Positions 42,251 to 50,306 of a DNA stretch of 64,000 bases are shown piece after piece. The translations under genes and the position numbers were made by a program. Source of the stretch: CAZFGK01 sp964518635. GTDB lineage: Bacteria; Zixibacteria; MSB-5A5; GN15; FEB-12. Under the pieces are notes generated by a model. It did no database searches, was not told the origin of the DNA, and was given only the letters and a program-made list of their open reading frames with translations. The stretch is from contig CAZFGK010000014.1 in NCBI GenBank assembly GCA_964518635.1, positions 19,480 through 83,479 on the forward strand, given 5' to 3'. Positions within the stretch are counted from its first letter, which is position 1. Each line of letters opens with the position of its first letter.

Positions 42251-43501
42251 TCACGCCATGACCCTATTGCAGATAGCCTCAATCTCTTCTAGCTTATCAC
42301 GATCGGAAAAAACACGAAACTGATCAATGCCAGTCAGTTTATCTATCAATGAGGACTCTCTTTTGACATCTTGGCACGTACCGTTTCGCTTTTGAACCAA
42401 AAACTCAACGCTTGTAAATTTATGTGCAGCTTTTGCTGAATGATCAAACATATAGCTATCGGCAAATGACGGACTGTTTTCCAGTTCTTGCTCTAGAATA
42501 CGAAGCTTTCTGTCCTCATCTTTCTGGACATCCGTGCTTGACTGATAAGCAAGCCTGAAATGATCGCGTCGAACTACTCGCTTGGCGTGTTTGTTAGAGT
42601 CCGGTGCATCATGCAGCAAGGCGAAAACAGTGGAATCGTCATGCTTTAGATAATCGGCGATGGCCTTGGGATAGGAAAACCCAGCATCTCTTAGTGCTCG
42701 TGCGAAGTGAAGACTATAAATCCGGGCAATCTTATGATAATACACTTGAGCAAACATATGATATCGGGCAACTACAAGAGCCTCCAAGGCAAATAAGCCG
42801 TCTTCTCCAATTGCCAGTACTGGATTGCCGCCATTTGGTTTTTCAACAAGGCGTAGGCTCTCAATCAATTTATTGTGATCATATCTACCGTAAGATACTC
42901 CTGCGTGGAGAGAATCTCTAAGAAGGTAGTCCATTTTGTCACTGTCAACTTCCCCTGCAAAAATACCTGCCACGAACTGCAATTTGGGGTCTAGTGAACT
43001 TTTAGAAGAAAATAAATCGTCGACATCGTTTCGAGTGATACCCCAATTTGAACAATGATTATCAATTAAACTACCAATTCCAGTCTTCAGAATTACTTCC
43101 CTAGAGTAGTCTTCGTGTTTCACGCCCTGAGGAAAGAGATCCTCTGATGAGTGTGAGAATGGGGCATGACCAGTGTCATGAAGCAAAGAGCCAAGGCACA
43201 GTCGAACGCGTTCTCGCTTTAAGTCAACTTCTTGCCATCCAAAACTATCCTTAAGCAGATCTCTTGCATCAGGGTTTGAGATCAGGTGGTCAAAGATTCT
43301 AACTGAAAATGCACATACACCCAAAGAGTGCGGAAAGCGCGTATGCTCTGCTCCAGGATATCCCAAGTACGCAAATGACAACTGCTTAACTCGGCGAAGC
43401 CGCTGAAATTCGGGCGTGTCGACTATGTCCCTAACAAAGGGATAAAGTCGAATAAAACCATGAATCGGATCGCGAACCCGAAAGTCTTTCATCTCAGGCA
43501 T
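42251..43501 (-). CDS. HD-domain phosphohydrolase (dGTPase/SAMHD1/YwfO-like)
   Basis: 416 residues. N-terminal 'VRDPIHGFIRLYPFVRDIVD' and 'FQRLRRVKQLSFAYLGYPGA' are typical of dNTP triphosphohydrolases. Metal ligands: His58 in 'HTRFPHSLG', His108-Asp109 in 'LLHDTGHAPFSH', and Asp188/Asp191 in 'DSDKMDYLLRDS'. The family removes triphosphate from dNTPs (dGTPase, SAMHD1) or other NTPs (YwfO). Start at 43501 has AAGGG six bases before it. It forms an operon with the YwgA-like gene. The pair is AT-richer than neighbours and interrupts a conserved gene pair, so it looks inserted; a defence role is possible but unproven. Confidence 0.88.
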   Translation of the reverse strand: MPEMKDFRVRDPIHGFIRLYPFVRDIVDTPEFQRLRRVKQLSFAYLGYPGAEHTRFPHSLGVCAFSVRIFDHLISNPDARDLLKDSFGWQEVDLKRERVRLCLGSLLHDTGHAPFSHSSEDLFPQGVKHEDYSREVILKTGIGSLIDNHCSNWGITRNDVDDLFSSKSSLDPKLQFVAGIFAGEVDSDKMDYLLRDSLHAGVSYGRYDHNKLIESLRLVEKPNGGNPVLAIGEDGLFALEALVVARYHMFAQVYYHKIARIYSLHFARALRDAGFSYPKAIADYLKHDDSTVFALLHDAPDSNKHAKRVVRRDHFRLAYQSSTDVQKDEDRKLRILEQELENSPSFADSYMFDHSAKAAHKFTSVEFLVQKRNGTCQDVKRESSLIDKLTGIDQFRVFSDRDKLEEIEAICNRVMA

Positions 43502-43561
43502 AGCATACCCTTGACGCTAGTCTAATTGAAATCACATTGAAGTCACATCGCGGATGCTGGC

Positions 43562-44173
43562 TCATATCCTATGCATATACCGAAAGATGTCTTCGTGCAT
43601 GACATAGACCTTCATGCCATACGTCGCTTCGGTGCTGATGAGTTTGTCACGAAGGGCTGTGAAATCGATTTTGCTCCCGCCGATATTCACCACCATGATC
43701 ATCGAGAAAAACTCCTGCATGATGGTCTGTGAGATATCCTCAATACTGCACTGACATTCCGCCAGCACGTTGGTCAGCGCGGCGACAATACCAGGGCGAT
43801 TCGTCCCGAATGCCGCGACAATTATGCGCGTATGATCGGTCTTTTCGATCTTGTCATACAATCCGCCAGATTTATCGGCTCTGATTCCTGAAGTAGGAGA
43901 AAACTCCGCGCGTGGATTGTATGCAGGTCGCGGTGTCACAACCGATGGTGGCGGCTGATGCGATCCCGATTTCTCAAATGCTGAAACGCCGCGCGCCGGT
44001 GTTTCGCAGGTGCCGCCACTTATCGACGGATTCCCGCGTTCATTTGGCAGTGAATCAACGACACGATCAATCACCTGACGGAGTGTCTTCGCATCGACAC
44101 TCACCCCCATTCGTCCGGCGACGATTTCAGTGATCTTCGAAATTTCAAATTCGCTTAACGGATTCTGTGACAT
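43562..44173 (-). CDS. ACT-domain (UPF0237-like) protein with long N-terminal extension
   Basis: 203 residues. The last 90 residues ('TRIIVAAFGTNRPGIVAALT', 'CSIEDISQTIMQEFFSMIMV') are a UPF0237-type ACT domain, similar to the GcvR-like proteins encoded next to UPF0210. Usual members are only about 90 residues; here about 110 extra residues precede it: two predicted helices ('LSEFEISKITEIVAGRMG', 'TLRQVIDRVVDSL') and a Pro/Ser/Gly-rich linker. A short amphipathic helix plus linker is how cargo is targeted into microcompartments, and this gene lies 11 bases after a shell gene. GAGG before the ATG supports the start. Confidence 0.84.
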   Translation of the reverse strand: MSQNPLSEFEISKITEIVAGRMGVSVDAKTLRQVIDRVVDSLPNERGNPSISGGTCETPARGVSAFEKSGSHQPPPSVVTPRPAYNPRAEFSPTSGIRADKSGGLYDKIEKTDHTRIIVAAFGTNRPGIVAALTNVLAECQCSIEDISQTIMQEFFSMIMVVNIGGSKIDFTALRDKLISTEATYGMKVYVMHEDIFRYMHRI

Positions 44174-44184
44174 CAGTGCCTCAC

Positions 44185-44736
44185 TTACAGAATATCACGC
44201 AGAAGTTCAGGGCGTGGGGAAGGAATAACGACGGTATGCACGAGCATCCCATTACGCGACACAATCTCCGCTCCGGCAGCAACCGCCGATTCGACTGCGC
44301 CAACCGCACCGGTCAGCGTCACGAAGGCCTTCCCGCCGAGAGCCATGGCGAGACGAATCTCAATCAGCTTCACATCCGCTGCTTTCGCCGCCTGATCAGC
44401 CCCTTCAATGAGTGATGCGACGCTGAATGATTCGATCACACCGAGGGCATCAAGTTTGGTCACCTGCGTCGAGCCGGACATGGCGGGGAATACATCGGGA
44501 TGCACATTCGGAATCACGAAACTGTCGATGACTGTCTCCATTCCGTACTCTTCACCGGCTGCGATGGCATTTTTCACCGCCTGTACATCCCCGGCAATCA
44601 GATTCATGAATTTGCCGGAGCAGATCGTTCGGCTGATGACCAGTTCGACTGCCGCCGCTTTGACCATGGCATCGGCACTGCCGATACCACGTGCGATGGA
44701 ACTGTATTCGATCAGCCCGATGGCATTGTAGGTCAT
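44185..44736 (-). CDS. tandem-domain microcompartment shell protein (BMC-T), PduT-like
   Basis: 183 residues made of two BMC domains in a row ('AIGLIEYSSIARGIGSADAM' and 'ALGVIESFSVASLIEGADQA'), so it forms trimers (pseudohexamers) in the shell. The first domain has 'TICSGKF' with Cys39 where PduT has the Cys38 that holds a [4Fe-4S] cluster in the central pore. This suggests an electron-conducting facet. Gene lies between the PduS-like and ACT genes, consistent with PduT-PduS style electron transfer across the shell. Confidence 0.92.
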   Translation of the reverse strand: MTYNAIGLIEYSSIARGIGSADAMVKAAAVELVISRTICSGKFMNLIAGDVQAVKNAIAAGEEYGMETVIDSFVIPNVHPDVFPAMSGSTQVTKLDALGVIESFSVASLIEGADQAAKAADVKLIEIRLAMALGGKAFVTLTGAVGAVESAVAAGAEIVSRNGMLVHTVVIPSPRPELLRDIL

Positions 44737-44787
44737 AGGAGAGTATCCGCCGTTTTCTGCCGAGAGTCAATCAGAGTGTCTGTCTTG

Positions 44788-46110
44788 TTAGTTCGCACTG
44801 ATTACAATCTCCCGATCAACAGATTTCACAATACCGCTTATTGACGCATGCACATTCGCGCCGAGAGTCTTCCCCTCGACCTTGCCGATCATCTGACCCA
44901 GAGCGACTTTGTCGCCGGGTTTGACTATCGCCTCGGCAGCGTTTCCGATATGCTGCGAGAGTGGAATACAGACCTGAGAGGGAGAAATCTTCAGATCGAC
45001 ATACAATGCCTTGGCATCGTACGGAATCAGTCCAAGTTTTCGGGTCAGTTTTTCAGTCGAAACTTTCCGGTGTTCCTGCATCGGATGTGCATGCAACTCA
45101 CGCTCTGGCGGAGAGTAGGGAAGCCCCTTGAGACGGATATTTACTTTCGACCGGACACAGGCCTGTTTCGGGTCGAGATCTTCCGGGCAGGCATACATCG
45201 AGCAGAGATTACATTCACAGCAGTTGACCGCGTATTTCCCCCACATGTCATCCTTCTCACCGGCGAATCCGAGTGAACGCATGACTTTATGCGGCTCGAT
45301 TTCGTAACCAAGAAGATAGCGCGGACAGAACTCAGTACAGAGTGAGCATTGATCGCAGGCCGACTGACCGATACGCTTAAATTCTGATTTTCCGGCATTC
45401 TTTCGTCGAACGAGAATATGATCAGCAGGAAGGACAATATAGCCGCCGCTGGTTTTGGTCACTGGCTTCGAAAGATCAGTCACTAACTGCCCCATCATGG
45501 CGCCACCATCAAAGACAGCAATCGGACCAGAGTGTGAACTTCCACCTGCGAGTTCGATCACTTCCTTGATCGACATCCCGATCGGCACCTTGCAGGTGAG
45601 AGGATTGCGCACTGAGCCGGTGATAGTGATAAACTTTTCAGTTACCGGAACGCCCAGTGTCGCGAGGGTGACATTGAGCAGTGTTTCGACATTCGTCACT
45701 ACGCAGCCGATATGGACTGGATAGCCGCCATACGGAATCAGTCGGCCGGTTGCTTCATAGACGAGAACATATTCATCACCGGCGGGGTAATAGTCCCCCA
45801 TTTCATGGATCGTCGCACCATCACGTCCGAAGATGCGGCGGAAATTTCCAATGATCTCGCCATTCTTTGATTTTATCCCCAGTATCTGCTTTTTTGCCTG
45901 TACGGTTTCGGCGACAATCTCCATCCCTTTCCTGATTTCATTCGGGAAAAGACGCATCAGCTCTTTGTCTTTGTACAAAAGCGGCTCACACTCCGCACCA
46001 TTGGCGAGAAGAATCTCTGCTTTGGTGTCATACTTGACATGAGAGGGGAATCCGGCTCCACCGGCCCCGACGACTCCTGCTTCGCGGATTTTTTCAATTA
46101 TCGATGACAT
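44788..46110 (-). CDS. PduS/RnfC-like flavin and Fe-S oxidoreductase of the microcompartment
   Basis: 440 residues. N-terminal 'AGVVGAGGAGFPSHVK' and 'NGAECEPLLYKDKELM' are RnfC/NuoF-type NADH and FMN binding motifs; two [4Fe-4S] sites follow, 'CDQCSLCTEFCP' (Cys252, 255, 258, 262) and 'CECNLCSMYACP' (Cys298-308), and a C-terminal SLBB/lipoyl-like region ('VKPGDKVALGQMIGKVEGK'). PduS reduces cobalamin in propanediol microcompartments and its relatives recycle NADH by passing electrons out through the shell. No cobalamin enzyme is present here, so the second role is more likely. Confidence 0.92.
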   Translation of the reverse strand: MSSIIEKIREAGVVGAGGAGFPSHVKYDTKAEILLANGAECEPLLYKDKELMRLFPNEIRKGMEIVAETVQAKKQILGIKSKNGEIIGNFRRIFGRDGATIHEMGDYYPAGDEYVLVYEATGRLIPYGGYPVHIGCVVTNVETLLNVTLATLGVPVTEKFITITGSVRNPLTCKVPIGMSIKEVIELAGGSSHSGPIAVFDGGAMMGQLVTDLSKPVTKTSGGYIVLPADHILVRRKNAGKSEFKRIGQSACDQCSLCTEFCPRYLLGYEIEPHKVMRSLGFAGEKDDMWGKYAVNCCECNLCSMYACPEDLDPKQACVRSKVNIRLKGLPYSPPERELHAHPMQEHRKVSTEKLTRKLGLIPYDAKALYVDLKISPSQVCIPLSQHIGNAAEAIVKPGDKVALGQMIGKVEGKTLGANVHASISGIVKSVDREIVISAN

Positions 46111-46179
46111 GGATGATAGATTCTCTGAGTCATGGTCATGTGTATGCGGACAGAGAAAGTCATTCGCTTGACCCCAGCT

Positions 46180-46512
46180 CTATCTATTCGCGAGCTGTTT
46201 CTTGTAGCTGATCTTTTTCGGGTCGATCTCACCCATGTAATCTTCCGGCTGCACATTGTATTCGTCGATGATACCGGTCACCGCGGCTTCGATCGCCATA
46301 TTCTCATTCCCGATTGCCAGACGTGCCGCGCGACCATACGCACACAACACTAACTCCCCTTCCCCCGCGCCGAGGACATCAGCGACAACCACCGTATCGG
46401 TGTTTGGTGCTTTCTTGAGATTGTATGGCTGAATAATAAGAAACTTCATGCCACGCGTACTTTCAGTCTTCTGCGTTGCCCAGAGTGTGCCGACCACTTT
46501 GCCGATAAACAT
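46180..46512 (-). CDS. microcompartment vertex protein (BMC-P, EutN/CcmL type)
   Basis: 110 residues. 'MFIGKVVGTLWATQK' at the start, 'VVVADVLGAGEGELVLCAYG' in the middle are the pattern of EutN/CcmL/PduN pentamers that cap shell vertices. The C-terminal 15 residues ('IDPKKISYKKQLANR') extend slightly beyond typical members. It lies between the BMC-H and PduS-like genes (16-base gap to BMC-H), showing that a closed polyhedral shell can be built from this operon. Confidence 0.93.
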   Translation of the reverse strand: MFIGKVVGTLWATQKTESTRGMKFLIIQPYNLKKAPNTDTVVVADVLGAGEGELVLCAYGRAARLAIGNENMAIEAAVTGIIDEYNVQPEDYMGEIDPKKISYKKQLANR

Positions 46513-46528
46513 GTCCTGTTTCTTTCGC

Positions 46529-47257
46529 TTACTTCAGTGGCAATACCGACGCGATAGCGTCGATGAGTTGTTGACGATTCGCCATTGAGATCTGTCTCCC
46601 CTGAATTGGCAGATTCTTCACCCCGCGTGCAAACTGTCGAAGAGCAACCACCGGCATTGTTTCCAATTCTGCTCGAGTAGGAGTGCTCTCTTTGCTGCCA
46701 GTCGGTTCTGGCTGTTTCTGCACTACAGGAGGGCGGGGAGGTAGTTCTCGTTGTACCGTTGGTTTGGGTACTGACGGAGTAGAGGTTCGCACTACCGGCG
46801 GAGTTTGTTGAATCGATTGTGGACGTGGAGGAGAAGCGTGTGTCGCGATACTCTCTGGTTTCGCACTCGGACTTGATACTCGCTGCTTATTCACAGAACT
46901 TGAAGAGTTCTCATTCATGGATGTTTCGCCATCGAATGACAAGGCCGGACGATTATCTGACTCATGGTATTTCGAAATGTAACGTCTATTCGGCGTAATC
47001 GGAGCGAGCCCATCAGAGGGGCGTGGAATGATATGGGCTGCGACCAGCTCACCGATTCTGGAAGCCGCCTGTGCGCCGGCCTCAACTGCTGCCTGAACAG
47101 CGCCAAGCTCCCCTTCGATTCTGACCGTCATAAATGCGGCATCTGTCAGCTCGGCACTGGAGATCACCACCGCGGCCGCCTTGGCGGCAGCATCGGTTGC
47201 TTCGATGGCCCCAATGAGTCCCTTGGTTTCGATCAGTCCGAGCGCGTAGCTATGCAT
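46529..47257 (-). CDS. hexameric shell protein (BMC-H) with C-terminal Rho_N/SAP-like domain
   Basis: 242 residues. Residues 1-82 are a single BMC domain ('ALGLIETKGLIGAIEATDAA', 'RIEGELGAVQAAVEAGA'). Residues 90-190 are a Pro/Ser/Gln-rich flexible linker, and 195-242 ('MPVVALRQFARGVKNLPIQG', 'RQQLIDAI') look like a small helical Rho N-terminal/SAP-type domain that often binds nucleic acid or protein. EutK and PduK also have C-terminal extensions, but of other types. First gene of the operon, divergent from the O-antigen ligase-like gene 105 bases away. Confidence 0.88.
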   Translation of the reverse strand: MHSYALGLIETKGLIGAIEATDAAAKAAAVVISSAELTDAAFMTVRIEGELGAVQAAVEAGAQAASRIGELVAAHIIPRPSDGLAPITPNRRYISKYHESDNRPALSFDGETSMNENSSSSVNKQRVSSPSAKPESIATHASPPRPQSIQQTPPVVRTSTPSVPKPTVQRELPPRPPVVQKQPEPTGSKESTPTRAELETMPVVALRQFARGVKNLPIQGRQISMANRQQLIDAIASVLPLK

Positions 47258-47362
47258 GCGTGAAGGATACTATCTGTCGGCACCGCATACAAGATTGATT
47301 GCTGGCTCCGGGGCGTGCGAATCCTGTTTGCCCGGAGGTTCTCTTTCGGCTAGACTTCGCAG

Positions 47363-48793
47363 ATGTCAGCCCCGGCAGAATTACAGATTTCTGAACCCAG
47401 TTCCATTCCACTCCGATTCAGGTTCGGCTGGGGAGGGGTGCTCTTTCTGCTGTTCATTCCTGCCCTCCTGCTTTTCGGGATGGAAAAATTCATGTTCGGC
47501 GGGGTTGCTATTGCCGGAGTCGTCGCACTTCTGTTGATAACTCAGCCACGCATCACCTTCTGGGTCTTTCTCGCCTCCCTTTCCTTCCACTACGTTGTCT
47601 ATATCCCACCAGTCGGGATCAGCCCGTATGATATCGGGGCGCTGCTCTTCCTTGGTGCCATGATTGTCGATTTCTGGCTTGGGGGAAGCAAACCGGAGCC
47701 GACACGCCTCGATCTCCCTTTTCTCCTGTTCATCGGCGCGGCATGGCTCTCCTGCGCATTTGCATTTGCGCCGTCACGAGGGATTGTCTCATCCGGAAAA
47801 CTCCTGCTGATCTATCTCATGTTTCGGGCTTTAGTTCACTTCATGCCGAAATTCGGACTTCGAAAAATGCTCATGAGCTATTTCTGGTTTGTGGTGATTC
47901 TCTCCGTCGGAAACATGATCCTCTTTCTCCTCGGCGGTGGGGGGAAGCGTGCCTTCGGGACTGCTTCTGTAAGCTATGAGACCTTTGCCATGACCGGCTT
48001 CGCAATGGCGATCTGGTTTGTTGTTCGGGCGACCACCGCGGCAGAGCGATTCATCTATTTGCTGTCGACTATCGCGATCATTGGCGGGACTATTGCCAGT
48101 CAGTCACGCGGACCGCTGATCTCATTTGCGCTCACACTCCCCTTTGTCCTGATCGTCGCCTCCGGGCAAGGGAAACGGGAGGGACGAAAATCCTTTTTGC
48201 GCGGCGTCCTTCTCACTGGGCTGGCAGTCGGTGTGATGGTCGCGGTCATCTCCCTTTTTCAGGGGGAATTGTTCAAGACTTACCTAGGGCGATTGCAGCA
48301 GATTCCGAATTCGATCATCAATCCGGAAGGGACAATACTCCTTCGGTTGGTTCTCTGGAAAGTCTCCTGGCTGGCCTTTCTGGAGCATCCGATCACAGGT
48401 ATTGGGCTCGGGAATTTCAGCGTCATCGAAGATTTCGTGATGGCCGCCAAGTCGCATCCTCTCTGGTACTATGTCCATGGTGCGACGGCGCACAATGTCA
48501 TCATGCACTATCTGGCTGAAACAGGTATCCTCGGAGTCTCAGCACTCCTTTTTCTGTCATGGCGTGGGCTGAGCTTTGCGCGAGTGTCGATGCGTCGCGC
48601 TGCGAGCCAATCGATCGCAACCACACATGGTGCGATCTATGCTATGATGTTTGTCTTTTTCTCCACTCTCTTTTTCATGCGGGCATGGACCTGGGAGCAG
48701 GGGGCGTATGTCTTCGCACTCCTTTTCGCCTTGACCGCAGTTGCACATGCCAACAGCAAAAAAACAGACTCACAGACCGACCAAGTCAGCTGA
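47363..48793 (+). CDS. O-antigen ligase/polymerase-like membrane protein
   Basis: 476 residues with about twelve hydrophobic segments and one large periplasmic loop. Family signatures of the Wzy_C/WaaL domain are 'ASQSRGPLISFALTL' and 'FLEHPITGIGLGNF', followed by 'ATAHNVIMHYLAETGILG'. Such enzymes ligate or polymerise polysaccharide on undecaprenyl carriers at the inner membrane. The neighbouring GT-C protein at 23.4 kb may belong to the same surface-glycan pathway. Its 3' end overlaps the MutY-like gene by about 47 bases in another frame. Confidence 0.88.
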   Translation: MSAPAELQISEPSSIPLRFRFGWGGVLFLLFIPALLLFGMEKFMFGGVAIAGVVALLLITQPRITFWVFLASLSFHYVVYIPPVGISPYDIGALLFLGAMIVDFWLGGSKPEPTRLDLPFLLFIGAAWLSCAFAFAPSRGIVSSGKLLLIYLMFRALVHFMPKFGLRKMLMSYFWFVVILSVGNMILFLLGGGGKRAFGTASVSYETFAMTGFAMAIWFVVRATTAAERFIYLLSTIAIIGGTIASQSRGPLISFALTLPFVLIVASGQGKREGRKSFLRGVLLTGLAVGVMVAVISLFQGELFKTYLGRLQQIPNSIINPEGTILLRLVLWKVSWLAFLEHPITGIGLGNFSVIEDFVMAAKSHPLWYYVHGATAHNVIMHYLAETGILGVSALLFLSWRGLSFARVSMRRAASQSIATTHGAIYAMMFVFFSTLFFMRAWTWEQGAYVFALLFALTAVAHANSKKTDSQTDQVS

Positions 48794-49610
48794 GCAGTTC
48801 ACTCTTCCGAGCGCAGTTGAAGTGACTGCTTTCAGGAAGAAAGTGCTTTCGTTCTACGCAAGGCAGGGAAGAGTTCTCCCCTTTCGGCAAACAACCGACC
48901 CGTATGCCATCGCTGTCTCTGAATTCATGCTGCAGCAGACTCAGGTCTCGCGGGTGGTGCCGAAATATGAAGCGTGGCTGGCACTCTTTCCTGACTGGAA
49001 GTCACTCGCGATTGCGAACAGGGTATCTGTATTAAAGGCATGGTCTGGACTTGGATACAATCGACGAGCAATCTATTTGCATGACCTCGCCAAACGAGTT
49101 ACGAACGGCTTTCAGGGAGTATTCCCTCGGTCAGAAGATGAACTCATGGGGATATCGGGGCTTGGCCCCTATACGAGAAAAGCCATTCTTGTCTTTGCAT
49201 TCAATCTGCCGTTGGCAGCGATTGATACGAATATCAGGCGGGTCTTACTCGCTTCGTTCTCTCTCCCACCAACAACCACTTCTGCGAATCTTCAACTGCT
49301 TGCCGAACGAGTCCTTCCTCGAAGGAATGCACGAATCTGGCACTATGCCCTGATGGATTACGGCGCGATGAATCTCACCGCTCAGAAGACGGGAGTACGA
49401 TCTCTGTCGCGTCAATCAGAGTTTGAGGGCTCCCTTCGTCAGGTGCGAGGAGCAGTGATCAGACTCTTAGCGAACGGAGATCAAAAAACTGCGAATGCGC
49501 TCATGGCAGAAAGTGGATTTGCACCAGAGAGAATTACGCAGGCACTGGCGGTGCTCATGCAGGAGGGGATGATTCAAAAACGTCGAAACCGCTACTCGAT
49601 AGCCGACTGA
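48747..49610 (+). CDS. MutY-like A/G-specific adenine glycosylase without Fe-S cluster
   Basis: 287 residues of the HhH-GPD superfamily. Motifs of MutY are present: 'LPFRQTTDPYAIAVSEFMLQ' followed by QTQV (catalytic Glu in SEFMLQQTQ), helix-hairpin-helix 'ISGLGPYTRKAI', and 'AIDTNIRRV' with the catalytic Asp. However the protein contains no cysteine at all, so the usual C-X6-C-X2-C-X5-C cluster is absent; the place where it should be reads 'GAMNLTAQKTGVRSLSRQSE'. The NUDIX-like 8-oxoG-reading C-terminal domain is also missing, replaced by about 65 residues resembling a winged helix. ATG at 48747 lies inside the upstream gene. Confidence 0.88.
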   Translation: MPTAKKQTHRPTKSAEQFTLPSAVEVTAFRKKVLSFYARQGRVLPFRQTTDPYAIAVSEFMLQQTQVSRVVPKYEAWLALFPDWKSLAIANRVSVLKAWSGLGYNRRAIYLHDLAKRVTNGFQGVFPRSEDELMGISGLGPYTRKAILVFAFNLPLAAIDTNIRRVLLASFSLPPTTTSANLQLLAERVLPRRNARIWHYALMDYGAMNLTAQKTGVRSLSRQSEFEGSLRQVRGAVIRLLANGDQKTANALMAESGFAPERITQALAVLMQEGMIQKRRNRYSIAD

Positions 49611-49623
49611 ATCAGGTTGAGAG

Positions 49624-50304
49624 TTACGATTTCTTTTTCAAAGTAGCATGTTTTCCGGCTGAGGGGCAGTGATTCGCAATCTTGCACATCTCACACTTTG
49701 GTTTTCTCGCCAGACAAGTTGCACGGCCATGCAAAATCAGCAGATGTGACAAGGATATCCAATTCTCTTTCGGAGCAATCTCCATCAGGTCACGTTCCAC
49801 TTTGACAGGATCTGTTTCCTTTGTTAATCCGAGTCGCTTCGAGAGGCGCGCCACATGTGTATCGACCACAATCCCCTCGGCAATTCCAAACGCACTCCCC
49901 AATACCACCGATGCGGTTTTCCGTCCGGCTCCGGGGACTTTGACAAACTCAGCGAGTGTGCGGGGAAGTTCTCCTTTGAAATCTTCCAGAATCACTCTCG
50001 CTGCACCGAGAATTGATTTTGCCTTGTTTCGGTAAAACCCAGTAGTAAAGATCAATTTTTCAAGCTCCGCCTGATCCGCGTCCGCAAATTCCTTGATGGT
50101 AGGATATCGTTTGAATAATGCAGGAGTGACCAGATTGACCCGTTCATCGGTGCATTGCGCCGAAAGGATGGTCGCGACTAACAATTCGAAAGGATTGTTA
50201 TAGTGCAGCGCGGTCAGTGGTCGTGGAAATTCCTTGTGAAGAATCGGCAGAATCGACGCCAGACGCTCCATTCTTTGTTGCAGTAATTTCCGAGTCGCCG
50301 CCAT
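49624..50304 (-). CDS. nth: endonuclease III
   Basis: 226 residues; DNA glycosylase/AP lyase that removes oxidised pyrimidines. Helix-hairpin-helix 'VPGAGRKTASVVLGSAFG' with the catalytic Lys, 'VVDTHVARLSKRLG' with the catalytic Asp, and the [4Fe-4S] loop 'CLARKPKCEMCKIANHCP'. The ATG at 50304 follows the prmC stop by two bases (TAG-TC-ATG), so the genes are coupled. Its cluster is intact, in contrast to the MutY-like neighbour on the opposite strand. Confidence 0.95.
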   Translation of the reverse strand: MAATRKLLQQRMERLASILPILHKEFPRPLTALHYNNPFELLVATILSAQCTDERVNLVTPALFKRYPTIKEFADADQAELEKLIFTTGFYRNKAKSILGAARVILEDFKGELPRTLAEFVKVPGAGRKTASVVLGSAFGIAEGIVVDTHVARLSKRLGLTKETDPVKVERDLMEIAPKENWISLSHLLILHGRATCLARKPKCEMCKIANHCPSAGKHATLKKKS

Positions 50305-50306
50305 GA

